The translations under genes and the position numbers were made by a program. Below, one piece after another: positions 48,401 to 58,202 of a stretch of DNA of 64,000 bases. This DNA is from Agrobacterium sp. RAC06 (lineage in GTDB: Bacteria > Pseudomonadota > Alphaproteobacteria > Rhizobiales > Rhizobiaceae). How positions within the stretch are numbered: the first letter of the stretch is position 1; every line of letters starts with the position of its first letter. The notes beneath the pieces are model-generated. The model saw nothing but the letters and a program-made list of their open reading frames with translations. It was not told where the DNA came from and ran no database searches. The stretch lies in contig NZ_CP016499.1 of assembly GCF_001713475.1 (NCBI RefSeq), positions 4,093,501 through 4,157,500 on the forward strand, given 5' to 3'.

Positions 48401-50148
48401 TGCTGCAGATCAAGGTCGCGCAGGGTGCAAAGCCCGGCGAAGGCGGCCAGCTGCCCGGCCACAAGGTCGATGCGACGGTTGCCAAGACGCGTCACTCGAC
48501 CCCGGGCGTCGGCCTGATCTCGCCGCCGCCGCACCACGACATCTATTCGATCGAAGATCTGGCGCAGCTCATCTACGACCTGAAGAACGTCAATCCTGTG
48601 GCCGACATCTCGGTCAAGCTCGTCTCGGAAGTCGGCGTCGGCACGGTTGCTGCCGGCGTTGCCAAGGCACGCGCCGATCATATCACGGTCTCGGGTTTCG
48701 ATGGTGGCACGGGCGCGTCGCCGCTCACCTCGTTGAAGCATGCGGGTAGCCCATGGGAAATCGGTCTTGCCGAGACCCAGCAGACGCTGGTGCTGAACGG
48801 TCTGCGTTCGCGCATCGCGCTGCAGGTTGATGGCGGGTTGAAGACCGGCCGTGACGTCATCATCGGCGCGCTGCTTGGCGCCGACGAATTCGGCTTTGCG
48901 ACCGCACCGCTGATTGCGGCCGGCTGCATCATGATGCGCAAGTGCCATCTGAACACGTGTCCCGTCGGTGTTGCCACCCAGGACCCGGTCCTGCGTAAGC
49001 GCTTCAAGGGTACGCCCGAGCATGTGATCAACTACTTCTTCTTCGTTGCCGAAGAAGTGCGCGAGATCCTCGCCTCGCTCGGCGTGACCAAGCTCGACGA
49101 GATCATCGGTGCTTCGGAACTGCTGGAAAAGGACGAGATGCTCGCCCACTGGAAGGCCAAGGGGCTCGACTTCTCGAAGATCTTCCACAAGGTCGATGCG
49201 CCGAAGTCCGCTACCTACTGGACCGAACGCCAGAACCATCCGATCATCGACATTCTCGATCGCAAGCTGATTGAGAAGGCGATGCCGGCGCTCGAAGCCA
49301 AGCAGCCTGTCGTCTTCGACGTTGATATCAAGAACGTTGACCGCTCGGCCGGTGCCATGCTTTCGGGCGAAGTCGCCATGCGCTACGGCCACAAGGGCCT
49401 GAAGGATGATACTATTCATGTCACGCTGAACGGCACTGCCGGTCAGTCCTTCGGCGCTTTCCTGGCGCGTGGCATCACCTTCGATCTCGTGGGCGATGGC
49501 AATGACTATGTCGGCAAGGGCCTCTCGGGTGGTCGCATTGTCGTGCGTCCGCCGGAGAATGCCCGCATCGTTGCCGAGAACTCGATTATCGTCGGCAACA
49601 CCGTTCTCTACGGTGCGATCTCCGGCGAGTGCTATTTCCGCGGCGTGGCCGGCGAACGTTTCGCTGTCCGCAACTCGGGTGCTATCGCCGTCGTCGAGGG
49701 CGTGGGTGACCACGGCTGCGAATACATGACGGGCGGCGTGGTCGTCGTGCTCGGCGAAACGGGCCGCAACTTCGCAGCCGGCATGTCGGGTGGTGTCGCT
49801 TACGTGCTTGACGAGAGCGGCGATTTCGCCAAGCGCTGCAACATGGCCATGGTCGAACTCGAGCCGGTTCCAGAAGAGGACGACATGCTCGAGAAGCTGC
49901 ACCATCACGGCGGCGACCTCATGCACAAAGGCCTTGTCGACGTATCCGGTGACATGACCCGCCACGACGAGGAGCGCCTCTACCAGCTGATCTCGAACCA
50001 TCTGCACTATACTGGCTCGAACCGCGCCAAGCAGATCCTCGACAGCTGGGCGGAGTATCGCCCGAAGTTCCGCAAGGTCATGCCGGTCGAATACCGCCGT
50101 GCGCTTGAGGAAATGGAACGCATGCGCATGGGCGTGGCTGCGGAGTGA
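45430..50148 (+). CDS. gltB: Glutamate synthase (NADPH) large subunit
   Basis: A 1572-residue protein. It is made with a 44-residue propeptide; the catalytic nucleophile is Cys45 in HDACGVGF, the first residue of the mature N-terminal glutaminase domain. The central domain, the FMN-binding synthase barrel ([40 protein letters not shown]) and a C-terminal beta-helix follow. The 3Fe-4S cysteines are in [16 protein letters not shown]. It makes glutamate from 2-oxoglutarate and glutamine. GGAGG lies ahead of the ATG at 45430. Its stop overlaps a small membrane ORF. Confidence 0.97.
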   Translation: MTKVPSSEEIMRSASAEAVAETAIARTGLPPKQGLYDPRNEHDACGVGFIAHMKGQKSHQIVKDGLFILENLTHRGAVGADPLMGDGAGILVQIPDRFFREEMAAQGITLPKAGEYAVGHFFFPQDEEQIAHFKQVIAEVCQSEGQHLIGYRDVPVDNSSLSKAPEIAATEPRQIQVFIGAGRDAATQDAFERRLFLLRKVISNRIYDQYGGQETGFYPVSLSSSTIVYKGMFLAYQVGAYYKDLADPRFESAVALVHQRFSTNTFPSWKLAHPYRMVAHNGEINTLRGNVNWMAARQASVSSPLFGDDISKLWPISYEGQSDTACFDNALEFLQRGGYSLAHAVMMLIPEAWSGNQLMSKERKAFYEYHAALMEPWDGPAAVCFTDGRQIGATLDRNGLRPARYIVTDDDRVILASEAGTLPVPEERIVKKWRLQPGKMLLIDMAEGRIISDEEVKSSLAGSHPYREWLDRTQLILEDLKPVEPRALRRDVSLLDRQQAFGYTTEDTKLLMSPMATTGQEAIGSMGTDTPISAMSTKSKLLYTYFKQNFAQVTNPPIDPIREELVMSLVSFIGPRPNILDHEGMANAKRMEVRQPILTNGDLEKIRSIGHVEDRFDTKTLDFTYDVSRGAEGMPEMLDRLCERAEAAVRGGYNIIVLSDRQIGPDRIAIPALLATAAVHHHLIRKGLRTSVGLVVESGEPREVHHFCCLAGFGAEAINPYLAFDTLLDMHKHGEFPKEVSEDEVVYRYIKAVGKGILKVMSKMGISTYQSYCGAQIFDAIGLSSELVDKYFFGTATTIEGIGLEEIAEETVARHLSAFGKDPVLASTLDVGGEYAYRMRGENHAWSPDSIASLQHAVRGNSQDRYREFAEMVNDSNLRMNTIRGLFKIKKAEDLGRKPVSIDEVEPAVDIVKRFSTGAMSFGSISREAHTTLAIAMNKIGGKSNTGEGGEESDRYLPLADGSSNPERSAIKQIASGRFGVTTEYLVNADVLQIKVAQGAKPGEGGQLPGHKVDATVAKTRHSTPGVGLISPPPHHDIYSIEDLAQLIYDLKNVNPVADISVKLVSEVGVGTVAAGVAKARADHITVSGFDGGTGASPLTSLKHAGSPWEIGLAETQQTLVLNGLRSRIALQVDGGLKTGRDVIIGALLGADEFGFATAPLIAAGCIMMRKCHLNTCPVGVATQDPVLRKRFKGTPEHVINYFFFVAEEVREILASLGVTKLDEIIGASELLEKDEMLAHWKAKGLDFSKIFHKVDAPKSATYWTERQNHPIIDILDRKLIEKAMPALEAKQPVVFDVDIKNVDRSAGAMLSGEVAMRYGHKGLKDDTIHVTLNGTAGQSFGAFLARGITFDLVGDGNDYVGKGLSGGRIVVRPPENARIVAENSIIVGNTVLYGAISGECYFRGVAGERFAVRNSGAIAVVEGVGDHGCEYMTGGVVVVLGETGRNFAAGMSGGVAYVLDESGDFAKRCNMAMVELEPVPEEDDMLEKLHHHGGDLMHKGLVDVSGDMTRHDEERLYQLISNHLHYTGSNRAKQILDSWAEYRPKFRKVMPVEYRRALEEMERMRMGVAAE

Positions 50149-50315
50149 ACCGCAAGGGACGTTTTGTCCATATCGGAATGGCCGTGGTGATTGCCGCGGC
50201 CGTTCCAACGGTCGCCGCACTGGTCAATGGTGCGCTTGTTTTGGAATTCGTGGTGCTGGGGGCGGTAATCGGTTTCGCCTACTGGTACTGGGGGCCGCAA
50301 TGGCCGCCTCTGTGA
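50145..50315 (+). CDS. Small membrane protein between gltB and gltD
   Basis: A 56-residue frame starting at GTG 50145, which overlaps the gltB TGA by four bases, and ending 15 bases before gltD. The sequence is a short basic N-terminus ([10 protein letters not shown]), then two hydrophobic stretches (about residues 11-30 and 31-47) and a Trp- and Pro-rich end ([11 protein letters not shown]). It looks like a real small inner-membrane protein, since it has a coupled start and fits the gap exactly. No function is known. It could alternatively be spacer sequence with a chance frame. Confidence 0.6.
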   Translation: MNRKGRFVHIGMAVVIAAAVPTVAALVNGALVLEFVVLGAVIGFAYWYWGPQWPPL

Positions 50316-50330
50316 GCTGAGGGAAAGAAT

Positions 50331-51785
50331 ATGGGCAAGGTTACAGGTTTCATGGAAATCGACCGGCAGGTGGCGAAGTATCAGCCGGCCTCCGACCGCA
50401 TCCGCCATTTCCGCGAATTCACGATCCCCATGTCGGATGCCGAGGTGACGAAGCAGGCGGCACGCTGCATGGATTGCGGCATTCCCTATTGCCATGGTCC
50501 GACCGGCTGTCCGGTGCATAACCAGATCCCTGATTGGAACGACCTCGTCTATAACAACAAGTGGGAGGAGGCGATCCGCAACCTCCACTCGACGAACAAC
50601 TTCCCTGAATTCACGGGTCGCGTTTGCCCGGCTCCTTGCGAGGAAGCCTGCACGCTGAACCTCGAGGATACGCCGGTCGCGATCAAGACCGTCGAGCAGG
50701 CGATTGCCGACAAGGCCTATGAACTCGGCTTCATCGTGCCGCAGCCGGCGACCATCCATACCGGCAAGAAGGTCGCAATCATCGGCTCCGGCCCGTCGGG
50801 TCTCGCCGCTGCCCAGCAGCTCGGCCGCGCGGGGCATGAGGTGCATGTCTATGAGCGCGAGTCGAAGCCCGGCGGCTTGTTGCGCTACGGCATTCCGGAC
50901 TTCAAGATGGAAAAGAACTTCATCGATCGCCGCGTCGAGCAGATGCAGGGCGAAAATGTCACCTTCCATTGCGGCGTCAACGTCGGTGTTGACGTGACCG
51001 TCGAGAAGCTGCGCGCGGACTATGACGCAGTCCTGTATTGCGGTGGTTCGGAAACGCCGCGCGAGGCCGGCATTCCCGGCGTCGAGTTCCATGGCGTGCA
51101 TGATGCCATGCCCTATCTCGTGCAGCAGAACCGCCGCGTTGGTCGCGAAAACATCGACAGCATCGGCTGGCCGGCCGATCCGATCCTCGCCGGTGGCAAG
51201 CATGTCGTTGTCGTCGGTGGTGGTGATACGGCGTCTGACTGCGTCGGCACGGCCTTCCGCCAGGGCGCCGTCAAGGTGACCCAGCTCGACATCCGCCCGC
51301 GTCCGCCGCAGACGGAAGACAAGCTTGCGATCTGGCCTTTCTGGGCGACCAAGATGCGCACCTCGTCCAGCCAGGCCGAAGGTGCCAACCGCGAATTCCA
51401 GGTGGCAACGCTCGAATTCGTCGGCGAAGACGGCGTGCTGACCGGCGTGAAGTGCTGCCAGGTCGACGAGCGCCGCAAGCCGATCCCGGGCACCGAGTTC
51501 ATCATCAAGGCCGATCTCGCCTTCATCGCCATCGGCTTCTCCGGTCCGTTCACCGACAGCGTGCTGAAGGATCTCGACGGCAAGCTCGAACTCAATACCG
51601 ACCGTCGCGGCTCGACCAATGTCGTTGCCAACGACAAGGATTATCGTTCGTCGGTCGACAAGGTCTGGGTCGCAGGTGACGCCCGTCGCGGCCAGTCGCT
51701 GGTCGTCTGGGCGATCCGCGAAGGACGCCAGGCCGCGCGCGCCATCGACGAGGCGCTGATGGGGGAGAGCGTGCTGCCGCGCTGA
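50331..51785 (+). CDS. gltD: Glutamate synthase (NADPH) small subunit
   Basis: A 484-residue flavoprotein. The N-terminal part has two iron-sulfur cysteine groups (ARCMDCGIPYCHGPTGCPVHN and CPAPCEEACTLN), followed by the FAD site VAIIGSGPSGLAAAQQLG and the NADPH site HVVVVGGGDTASDCVG. It passes electrons from NADPH to the GltB subunit. The gene ends in a strong terminator. It completes the gltBD operon for ammonia assimilation with glutamine synthetase. Confidence 0.97.
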   Translation: MGKVTGFMEIDRQVAKYQPASDRIRHFREFTIPMSDAEVTKQAARCMDCGIPYCHGPTGCPVHNQIPDWNDLVYNNKWEEAIRNLHSTNNFPEFTGRVCPAPCEEACTLNLEDTPVAIKTVEQAIADKAYELGFIVPQPATIHTGKKVAIIGSGPSGLAAAQQLGRAGHEVHVYERESKPGGLLRYGIPDFKMEKNFIDRRVEQMQGENVTFHCGVNVGVDVTVEKLRADYDAVLYCGGSETPREAGIPGVEFHGVHDAMPYLVQQNRRVGRENIDSIGWPADPILAGGKHVVVVGGGDTASDCVGTAFRQGAVKVTQLDIRPRPPQTEDKLAIWPFWATKMRTSSSQAEGANREFQVATLEFVGEDGVLTGVKCCQVDERRKPIPGTEFIIKADLAFIAIGFSGPFTDSVLKDLDGKLELNTDRRGSTNVVANDKDYRSSVDKVWVAGDARRGQSLVVWAIREGRQAARAIDEALMGESVLPR

Positions 51786-51810
51786 TCCTCGGCAAAGTCG
51801 AGATAGTTTA

Positions 51811-51840
51811 AAAAGGGGCCGCTTTCGAGCGGCCCCTTTT
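51811..51840 (+). terminator. Bidirectional terminator between gltD and the DUF459 gene
   Basis: A 13-bp perfect stem (51811-51823 with 51828-51840) with a TTCG tetraloop. It has A and T runs on both arms, so it can terminate both the rightward gltD and the leftward DUF459 transcripts. Confidence 0.92.
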
Positions 51841-51861
51841 GCGTTGGATGTATTGACGGGA

Positions 51862-53094
51862 TCAGGGTGTCGCAATGACCGGTGTGGGGGGGGCTGAAGG
51901 TGTCGACTCAGCTGGCCGCTTCACATAGTCCACCCGCCCGGCCGGGGGATCCGGCAGGCGACCGTTCTGGACGAGCTGGTCGCGCGGTGTCGGGAAGGTC
52001 GAGGAGGCCGGCACGGTTCCGCCCAGCAGTTCGTCGGCGCCGTCGAGCTCAGGGTCGAACAGATCGATCGGCGGGGTGGTGACGATCGCCTTGTTCTCCG
52101 ATGGCGACAGGGTCACCAGCTCGGGCAGATTGCTGGCGTCGAGGCGGACGAGATCCGGGCTCGTCATGTCGCCGAGATAGCGGCGTACGGATTTTTCGAC
52201 ATAGAAAGCGAGCTTGCGTTTGCCGGGGCCGGTAAAGCCGATGCCGTCATTGCCGCGCAGGCGGACCGGCTGGCCATTGATGTCGGAGCCGGTAACGATG
52301 AAGCGCCCTTCCTGGTCGACGAATCCTTCCCAGATATCGACGAATTCGCCGTTCACCTTCTCGATGCTCGATCGATAGATGGTGTTGAGGCGCAGGGCGT
52401 CCGCAGTCATGTTTTGCGGGCGGAAGGCCGGCAGCCCGACCCAGATGATCGGGACACGCGTTTCCGCAGCGACGCTCGCCAGGCGCGCGACCCGGTCGCC
52501 ATAGGCGGTGAACCAGGGATCGGTCCGGAAGTCGAGGCGGCCGGTCGGGGTTACCAGTTGCTGGCGGTCGTTGGCGCCGATCTGGATGACCACGACGCTC
52601 GGTTTGAGATCGCTGACGAGTGCTGGCAACTGGCCCGGCCAATCGTAGAAATCGTCCCGCACCAGGCCGGAGGATCCATTGGCGCGGTTTTCTACAACGA
52701 CGCCGGGTGAGTCCTCGAAGGCGGTCTTCAAACCGTCGCCGAGTGCGCTTGCAACGAAGTCTCCGAGGACGAGGACCGTCTTTGCATTGTCGAGCTTTGG
52801 CGGCGGCGGGGGTGCTGCGACCGCGCGGGTGGATTGCGGCCGGGTGTTGATCGTGGTCACGCTGCCACTGGTCTTCTTGCGGGTATTGGTTTCCCGCGGC
52901 CGCTGGACGTTCTGTGGCGGGACATAGGTCGGCTGGCGTTCGCCGAAGAGCAGGTCGAGGAGAGTGCGGCGGCGTTCCGGCTGCTGGGCTTCGGCAGACG
53001 TGGTGATGAATGCGGTCGCGACGACTGTCAGCGCCAGACCGAGCGTCATGAGGCGGGCGAAGGTTCCGCGCGGGCTCGTCAAGTCACACTCCAT
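51862..53094 (-). CDS. SGNH hydrolase-type protein, DUF459
   Basis: A 410-residue protein with a signal-peptide-like N-terminus (LMTLGLALTVVATAFITTSAEAQ), a proline-rich linker and a DUF459 SGNH-like domain. The domain has VLVLGDFVASALGDGL where the usual GDS loop would be, IQIGANDRQQL, and GNDGIGFTGPGKRKLA. The nucleophile position shows D-F, not D-S, so catalysis is doubtful. It is probably periplasmic and linked to cell-wall or polysaccharide acylation. The start is the ATG at 53094; an upstream one at 53115 is less likely. The function is not known. Confidence 0.82.
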   Translation of the reverse strand: MECDLTSPRGTFARLMTLGLALTVVATAFITTSAEAQQPERRRTLLDLLFGERQPTYVPPQNVQRPRETNTRKKTSGSVTTINTRPQSTRAVAAPPPPPKLDNAKTVLVLGDFVASALGDGLKTAFEDSPGVVVENRANGSSGLVRDDFYDWPGQLPALVSDLKPSVVVIQIGANDRQQLVTPTGRLDFRTDPWFTAYGDRVARLASVAAETRVPIIWVGLPAFRPQNMTADALRLNTIYRSSIEKVNGEFVDIWEGFVDQEGRFIVTGSDINGQPVRLRGNDGIGFTGPGKRKLAFYVEKSVRRYLGDMTSPDLVRLDASNLPELVTLSPSENKAIVTTPPIDLFDPELDGADELLGGTVPASSTFPTPRDQLVQNGRLPDPPAGRVDYVKRPAESTPSAPPTPVIATP

Positions 53095-53113
53095 GGGCGA
53101 AGGCGGCAGGCTC

Positions 53114-53159
53114 AAAATGCATCCGCCGCGCTCTCTTGTTTCTGGAGCGCGGCGGATGC
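53114..53159 (-). terminator. Terminator of the lytic transglycosylase gene
   Basis: A 15-bp perfect stem (53119-53133 with 53145-53159) with an 11-base loop is followed by ATTTTGAG on the minus strand. It lies between the transglycosylase stop and the DUF459 start. Confidence 0.75.
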
Positions 53160-53192
53160 CAAGTCAACAGGTGCGCTTGCTGCGGACCCGTA

Positions 53193-54410
53193 TCAGTTAC
53201 GCAGCTTGTCGAGCAGGACGCGTGACGGCTGGCCGTCCACGGACATGCCGAGCCGCTGCTGGATGGCGGTGATAGCCGCCTTCGAGCCTGAGCCGAAATT
53301 GCCGTCGATCTTGCCATCGTAATAGCCAAGCGCCTGAAGACGGGTCTGGAGCTCGAACTTTTCCTTGACGTCGAGCGAACCGTCGGGGCGCGGCCAGCGC
53401 TGCTGCATGCCGCCATAGCCGGCAATCTCGTCCGCCAGCAGGCCAACGCCCAGGGCGTAGCTGTCAGCGGCATTGTAGCGCTTGATGACGAAGAAGTTCT
53501 TGGTCATCAGGAAGCCCGGGCCGTTGGCGCCACCGAGCATCTTGAGCTCGGCGCGTTCGCTGCCGTTCCTGAAACCCTTGCCGGATGGACGGGCGAAGCC
53601 CAGCGCCTGCCACTGGGCCACCGTCTTGGTCTGGCCAGCATATTTGTTGCCCCCTCTCGGGACGGCGATCTCGTAGCCCCAGGTACGGCCGGTCTGCCAG
53701 TCATTCTTGGCAAGCAGATTGGCGGCGGTGGCGAGTGCGTCAGGAATCGAATGCCAGATGTCCTTGTCGCCGTTGCCGTCGGCGTCGATGCCGTAGAGCA
53801 GGTAGCTTGTCGGAATGAACTGGGTGTGGCCCATGGCGCCGGCCCAGGAGCCCATCAGGTTCTTGTTGGTCACGTCGCCGTTCTGCAGCATCTTGAGCGC
53901 GGCAATCAGCTGTGTGCGGGCAAACTTTGCGCGCTTGCGGTCGGCATAGGCAAGCGTGGCCAGCGAACGCGGCACATTGTGCAGGCGGTCCGGACGCTCA
54001 AGAGCTGCGCCATAATTCGATTCCATCGACCAGATCGCGAGCAGCACATGCTTGTCGACGCCGAAGTGGTTTTCCAAGGCTGTCAGCAGGCGCCCGTGCT
54101 TGGCCAGCATCTCCTGCCCGACCTTGACCGTGTACGGGTTCACGCGGCTGTCAAGGTAATCCCAGATCTGGTGCTTGAACTCCGGCTGATAGGCCGCCTT
54201 TTCCAGCACGAACTGGTCAGGCTCGGTCACGCCGGTGAACGCCTGGCGATAGGTGCGCTCCGTAATGCCGGCCTTTGCGGCGACAGGATAAAAGTCGCGG
54301 ATCCACTTCTGGAAACCGGCGTCCGCGAAGGCTTCCATGGGCATGAGCGCTGTCGTCAGCGTCAGGGCAATGGCGCCGAGCAGGCTGGGGCGGTGTCTTT
54401 TCATGGGCAT
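53193..54410 (-). CDS. Lytic murein transglycosylase with peptidoglycan-binding domain
   Basis: A 405-residue MltB-type enzyme. It has a Sec signal peptide (LLGAIALTLTTALMPMEAFA), an SLT-like catalytic domain with the acid Glu in IWSMESNYGAALERP, GAMGHTQFIPTSYLLYGID, and a C-terminal PG_binding_1 domain (LQTRLQALGYYDGKIDGNFG). It cuts peptidoglycan glycan strands to anhydro-muropeptides in the periplasm. The lipobox of true MltB is absent, so this is the soluble type. Confidence 0.93.
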   Translation of the reverse strand: MPMKRHRPSLLGAIALTLTTALMPMEAFADAGFQKWIRDFYPVAAKAGITERTYRQAFTGVTEPDQFVLEKAAYQPEFKHQIWDYLDSRVNPYTVKVGQEMLAKHGRLLTALENHFGVDKHVLLAIWSMESNYGAALERPDRLHNVPRSLATLAYADRKRAKFARTQLIAALKMLQNGDVTNKNLMGSWAGAMGHTQFIPTSYLLYGIDADGNGDKDIWHSIPDALATAANLLAKNDWQTGRTWGYEIAVPRGGNKYAGQTKTVAQWQALGFARPSGKGFRNGSERAELKMLGGANGPGFLMTKNFFVIKRYNAADSYALGVGLLADEIAGYGGMQQRWPRPDGSLDVKEKFELQTRLQALGYYDGKIDGNFGSGSKAAITAIQQRLGMSVDGQPSRVLLDKLRN

Positions 54411-54599
54411 CTCCCGTGCATTCTCGTGTTGGCAGCCGGAACAAGGCTGTTCACCACAGGTTAATGCTGTTCAGTCAACAAACCCTTTACCATGTTGTCC
54501 GCCCAAGCTTTGTCTTTGCCATTTTGAAGCAATTGTATGTTACTGGGCGTGACTGCGTTATGAAGACGTTAATCGATTTAGATCCTCGAGGAGGAATGA

Positions 54600-55487
54600 G
54601 TGGTTCAGACTAAAAAGCTCCGTAAAGCCGTTTTTCCCGTGGCCGGTCTCGGTACGCGTTTTCTCCCCGCCACCAAGGCGGTCCCGAAAGAAATGCTCAC
54701 CGTCGTCGACAAGCCTGTCATCCAGTATGTGGTTGACGAGGCCATCGAAGCCGGGATCGAGCACTTCGTTTTCGTGACCGGCCGCGGCAAGGCGGTCATC
54801 GAGGACTATTTCGACATCCAGTTCGAACTCGAACAGACCCTGAAGGCCCGCAACAAGAACGCCGAACTTTCAATGCTCGACGAACTCCAGCCGACAGCGG
54901 GTCAGACCAGCTTCACGCGGCAACAGGAGCCGCTGGGTCTCGGACATGCCGTCTGGTGTGCTCGTGACATCGTGGGGCATGAACCTTTCGCCCTTCTCCT
55001 GCCTGACATGATTATGCGCGGCGAAAAGGCCTGCCTCAAGGGCATGGTCGAACTTTATGAAAAGACCGGCGGCAACATTGTGGCGGTCGAGGAATGTGCG
55101 CCGGATCAGGCCCACAAATACGGCATCGTTGGCGTCGGTGACGCGCTCGAAGGCGGCTTCAAGATCACGCAAATGGTCGAGAAGCCTGCCAAGGGCACGG
55201 CACCTTCCCACTTCTTCATCAACGGCCGCTACATCCTGCAGCCTGAGATCTTCGAGATCCTGTCGACCCAGGAGCGTGGCGCCGGCAACGAGATCCAGTT
55301 GACCGACGGCATGCTGAAGCTCGCCAATGACCAGCCGTTTGCCGGTTACCACTTCAAGGGCCAGACCTTCGACTGCGGTTCCAAGGACGGCTTCATCCTG
55401 GCCAATGTCGCCTTTGCCATCGAGCGCGCCGACATTCGTCCGGCCATCGAGGACCAGTTGAAGGCGCTGCTCGCCGCGCTGAAGTGA
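54600..55487 (+). CDS. galU: UTP-glucose-1-phosphate uridylyltransferase
   Basis: A 295-residue nucleotidyltransferase with the motifs [41 protein letters not shown] and [21 protein letters not shown] EKP site. It makes UDP-glucose for exopolysaccharide and lipid sugars, from the glucose-1-phosphate that Pgm supplies. The start is a GTG at 54600 with AGGAGG at 54589-54594. A five-codon frame beginning at ATG 54596 overlaps the start out of frame. Rhizobial homologues are named exoN. Confidence 0.95.
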   Translation: MVQTKKLRKAVFPVAGLGTRFLPATKAVPKEMLTVVDKPVIQYVVDEAIEAGIEHFVFVTGRGKAVIEDYFDIQFELEQTLKARNKNAELSMLDELQPTAGQTSFTRQQEPLGLGHAVWCARDIVGHEPFALLLPDMIMRGEKACLKGMVELYEKTGGNIVAVEECAPDQAHKYGIVGVGDALEGGFKITQMVEKPAKGTAPSHFFINGRYILQPEIFEILSTQERGAGNEIQLTDGMLKLANDQPFAGYHFKGQTFDCGSKDGFILANVAFAIERADIRPAIEDQLKALLAALK

Positions 55488-55496
55488 AATGATATC

Positions 55497-55527
55497 CTGA
55501 CCGCCGGGCTCAGCGCTTGGCGGTCAG
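55497..55527. terminator. Hairpin at the convergent ends of galU and the outer-membrane protein gene
   Basis: A 9-bp perfect stem (55497-55505 with 55519-55527) encloses the stop codon of the leftward gene. There is no T run on either side, so it is a weak terminator at best. Confidence 0.4.
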
Positions 55528-57045
55528 GCCTACCAATGCCGTCACCGTGCTGTTGTCGGTGCCGGTCTTGTAGTTGGTGCGCTCGTAAGCGAGATCTGCC
55601 GTCGCATCGAGATAGCGATTGACCTTCCACGTCAGGCCGGCGCCCGCAAGATAAGCGGTCGTATCGCTCGCATTCGCATTTCCGTCGTAGTTCGTGAAGG
55701 TTGTCCCGCCGGTCAAGCGCGCCACGAGGTTCGTGCGCAGGTCGTGGGACAGCGCAGCGGTGACGCGGTGGATCGTTGCGCCGTTGACACCGGCCGTGGT
55801 CGATGGATCGATGCTGGTGTCGAGCGAGAGATCGATGCTGGTGCCGTCCTGCGGCGACCAGAAGATGTTGCCATCCACCGTCATCGCTGACAGTTCTGCC
55901 AGACGCGCGTCCTCGAAAGTCTGATGTTCGTAGCCGAGGGCGATTTCGCCGCGCAGCTTCTCTCCCAGATCGACTGCCACCCCGACCTTGGCGCCATAGA
56001 GATCCGCCGAGCGCCGGTATCCGGACGAATCGACGGCTTCGTCATAGTCGATCCGCCCAATCGTGCCTTCGATGAAGGGGGTGAGGGCAGGCGAGATCTC
56101 GTATCCGAGGCGGCTGCTGAGCGTATAGCGATTGCGGTCGCGATCGCTGCGTTCGAGGATGCTGCCATTGGACAGCTTGGCATCCGAATATTGAAAGCGG
56201 GTGAAATCGCCGGCGATCGAGCCGCGGATCACACCGAAGTCGCGTTCGACCGACAGGCCAGTCCCGAACTGGTTGACACCCGACTGGACCCGGGCGCCGG
56301 ATACGGCGTTCGGGTCGTCGCTATCCTCGCGGCTGAAATTGTAAGACCCGGAAAGCGTCGCGATGGTGTCGTCGGCGAGATCGAGACGCAGGCGCGCGTC
56401 GATATTGGAGCGAGGCTTGTCGTTGTCCGTGCCCGACAGCGTTTCCTGCCATGCGCCTTCGGCTCCGACATTCAGCTCATGTCTCGACCAGTCCGAGGTC
56501 AAAGTACCCTTCAGTCCGGTTTCCGAGAATGTGCGGTTGGTTTTGACGTCGCCGGACTTCTCCCGCTCGGTGCCCAGTTTCTGGCTGATCGACGGCCGAA
56601 GGATCATGCTGCCAAGGCGAATGCCGGTGCCGTCTTCGGCGTCCAGGGCATCGCGGCGAATTCGGGCGGCCGTCGGGTCGTCGAGGCGGGTCTCGCGCAG
56701 GTTCTGGCGGCCGATGTCGTCGTCCAGCGGCAAGACATCGGGATCAGCAAGCGGGTCCACCGGGAATGTGTTCGGGGCAATCGTGGCCGCCGTGGTCGGA
56801 TCGCTCGCCACGGCAGGTGCCGATGTCGACGTTTCGCCCACGCGAGTCGCGATGCCTTCCGGGCCGATTCCGGGCGTTGGCGTGCCGCTTGACGCAGCGC
56901 CTGTCGAGGATTGCGGCGTGGGGCGGGTCTCTTGGGCTACGACCAATGACGGGTGCACGAGTGCCGACAGCGCGAGTGCGCCGGCAAAAGCGCGCAGTCC
57001 CAGGCGGCGTGCGCCGCGCGTGTCCCGATTTTCGACTGAAGTCAT
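55510..57045 (-). CDS. Outer-membrane beta-barrel protein
   Basis: A 511-residue protein. A signal peptide (FAGALALSALVHPSLVVA) is followed by about 100 residues of low-complexity Thr/Ser/Pro and acidic sequence, then a long region of alternating strands (GIRLGSMILRPSISQKLGTE and LSGSYNFSREDSD, ending in VTALVGLTAKR) that fits a barrel of the BBP2-like group. The C-terminal residue is not aromatic, which is somewhat unusual for a barrel. Probable role in surface polysaccharide export or stability, by position beside galU. Not proven. Start: ATG at 57045. Confidence 0.8.
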   Translation of the reverse strand: MTSVENRDTRGARRLGLRAFAGALALSALVHPSLVVAQETRPTPQSSTGAASSGTPTPGIGPEGIATRVGETSTSAPAVASDPTTAATIAPNTFPVDPLADPDVLPLDDDIGRQNLRETRLDDPTAARIRRDALDAEDGTGIRLGSMILRPSISQKLGTEREKSGDVKTNRTFSETGLKGTLTSDWSRHELNVGAEGAWQETLSGTDNDKPRSNIDARLRLDLADDTIATLSGSYNFSREDSDDPNAVSGARVQSGVNQFGTGLSVERDFGVIRGSIAGDFTRFQYSDAKLSNGSILERSDRDRNRYTLSSRLGYEISPALTPFIEGTIGRIDYDEAVDSSGYRRSADLYGAKVGVAVDLGEKLRGEIALGYEHQTFEDARLAELSAMTVDGNIFWSPQDGTSIDLSLDTSIDPSTTAGVNGATIHRVTAALSHDLRTNLVARLTGGTTFTNYDGNANASDTTAYLAGAGLTWKVNRYLDATADLAYERTNYKTGTDNSTVTALVGLTAKR

Positions 57046-57199
57046 GCTTGCGCCCGGCGATCTGTAATGCTTACCCAATCGTAAAGCCTGGTGGTTAATG
57101 TTTGGTTTCGCCGGTGAATGGCGATCAGGCAGGCGTTGCCGAAGATGCGGCATGCACCACGAGAATTTACAGCAGCCGACAAACGCAGTATGGGACGAC

Positions 57200-58195
57200 A
57201 TGATCAAGCGCGCAGTCAATCTCGTTGAAGCCAGTGCCACCGAATCCGCTCTTCGCGTCATCTCGACCGAGCGGGAGGGGCTTCGTGTCCTCGAAGAGGC
57301 CTTGGCCGGGCCCTTGGCCGCACCCTTTTGCAATGCCGTCAAGACGATCGGCGGGATCGGCGGTCGCGTGATTGTCACCGGGGTCGGCAAGAGCGGGCAT
57401 ATCGGTTCGAAGATTGCCGCCACCTTTGCCTCGACCGGCACGCCGGCCTTCTTTGTCCACCCATCGGAAGCCAATCACGGCGATCTCGGTATGATCGCGC
57501 AGGATGATGCGATCCTGGCGATCTCCTGGGGGGGCGAAACGACGGAACTTCAGGGCATTCTGAGCTTCTCGCGCCGTTTCTCGATCCCGCTGATCGCCAT
57601 TACGGCGGGTGAAAATTCCACGCTCGCCCGCAATGCCGATGTCGTGCTGTTGATGCCGAAGGTTCAGGAGGCCTGCCCGCACGGGCTCGCGCCGACGACC
57701 TCGGCTGTGCTGCAGCTTGCCATCGGCGATGCGATTGCGATTGCCCTTCTTGAAGCCCGCGGGTTCTCGCCGTCGGACTTCCGTACCTTCCATCCAGGCG
57801 GCAAGCTCGGTGCGGCGCTCACCCATGTGCGCGACATCATGCATACCGGCGATCGCCTGCCGCTGGTGGCGCTCGGTACGCCCATGCCCGAGGCGGTCAA
57901 GACCCTGTCTCACAAGCATTTTGGCTGTGTGGGCATCGTGGACGACGCCGGCAAGCTCTGCGGCATCGTGACGGAAGGCGACATGGCGCGTAATCTCGCC
58001 CGGGATCTGTCTATCCTTGACGTCGATGATGTGATGACCCGCAATCCGAAGGTCATCAAGGGCGACGCCCTCGCGACGACCGCCGCGGCGATGATCAACA
58101 AACATGGCATAGGTGCGCTGATCGTCGTCGATGACGAGAACACGCCCGTCGGCCTCATTCACTTCCACGATCTGCTCAGGATCGGTGTCGCCTAA
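57200..58195 (+). CDS. kdsD: Arabinose-5-phosphate isomerase (KdsD/KpsF family)
   Basis: A 331-residue protein with an N-terminal SIS domain (RVIVTGVGKSGHIGSKIAATFASTG, and ISWGGETTELQGIL) and two CBS domains at the end (from about residue 208; DIMHTGDRLPLV, then DDVMTRNPKVIKGDAL). It converts ribulose-5-phosphate to arabinose-5-phosphate for KDO synthesis in lipopolysaccharide. The frame extends upstream, but bases 57152-57199 have unusual codon use, so I chose the ATG at 57200, which also gives the usual length. Confidence 0.93.
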   Translation: MIKRAVNLVEASATESALRVISTEREGLRVLEEALAGPLAAPFCNAVKTIGGIGGRVIVTGVGKSGHIGSKIAATFASTGTPAFFVHPSEANHGDLGMIAQDDAILAISWGGETTELQGILSFSRRFSIPLIAITAGENSTLARNADVVLLMPKVQEACPHGLAPTTSAVLQLAIGDAIAIALLEARGFSPSDFRTFHPGGKLGAALTHVRDIMHTGDRLPLVALGTPMPEAVKTLSHKHFGCVGIVDDAGKLCGIVTEGDMARNLARDLSILDVDDVMTRNPKVIKGDALATTAAAMINKHGIGALIVVDDENTPVGLIHFHDLLRIGVA

Positions 58196-58202
58196 GCGGG
58201 CC

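Noticed and set aside
45445..50220. A 1591-codon open frame on the minus strand opposite gltB
   Set aside because: It lies wholly antisense to the well-supported gltB, has no domain signal, and is the kind of mirror frame that high-GC codon use produces.
57098..57199. An upstream extension of kdsD
   Set aside because: The frame is open, but codon use in 57152-57199 is unlike the rest of the gene and the extension has no homology to the SIS domain, so I took the ATG at 57200.
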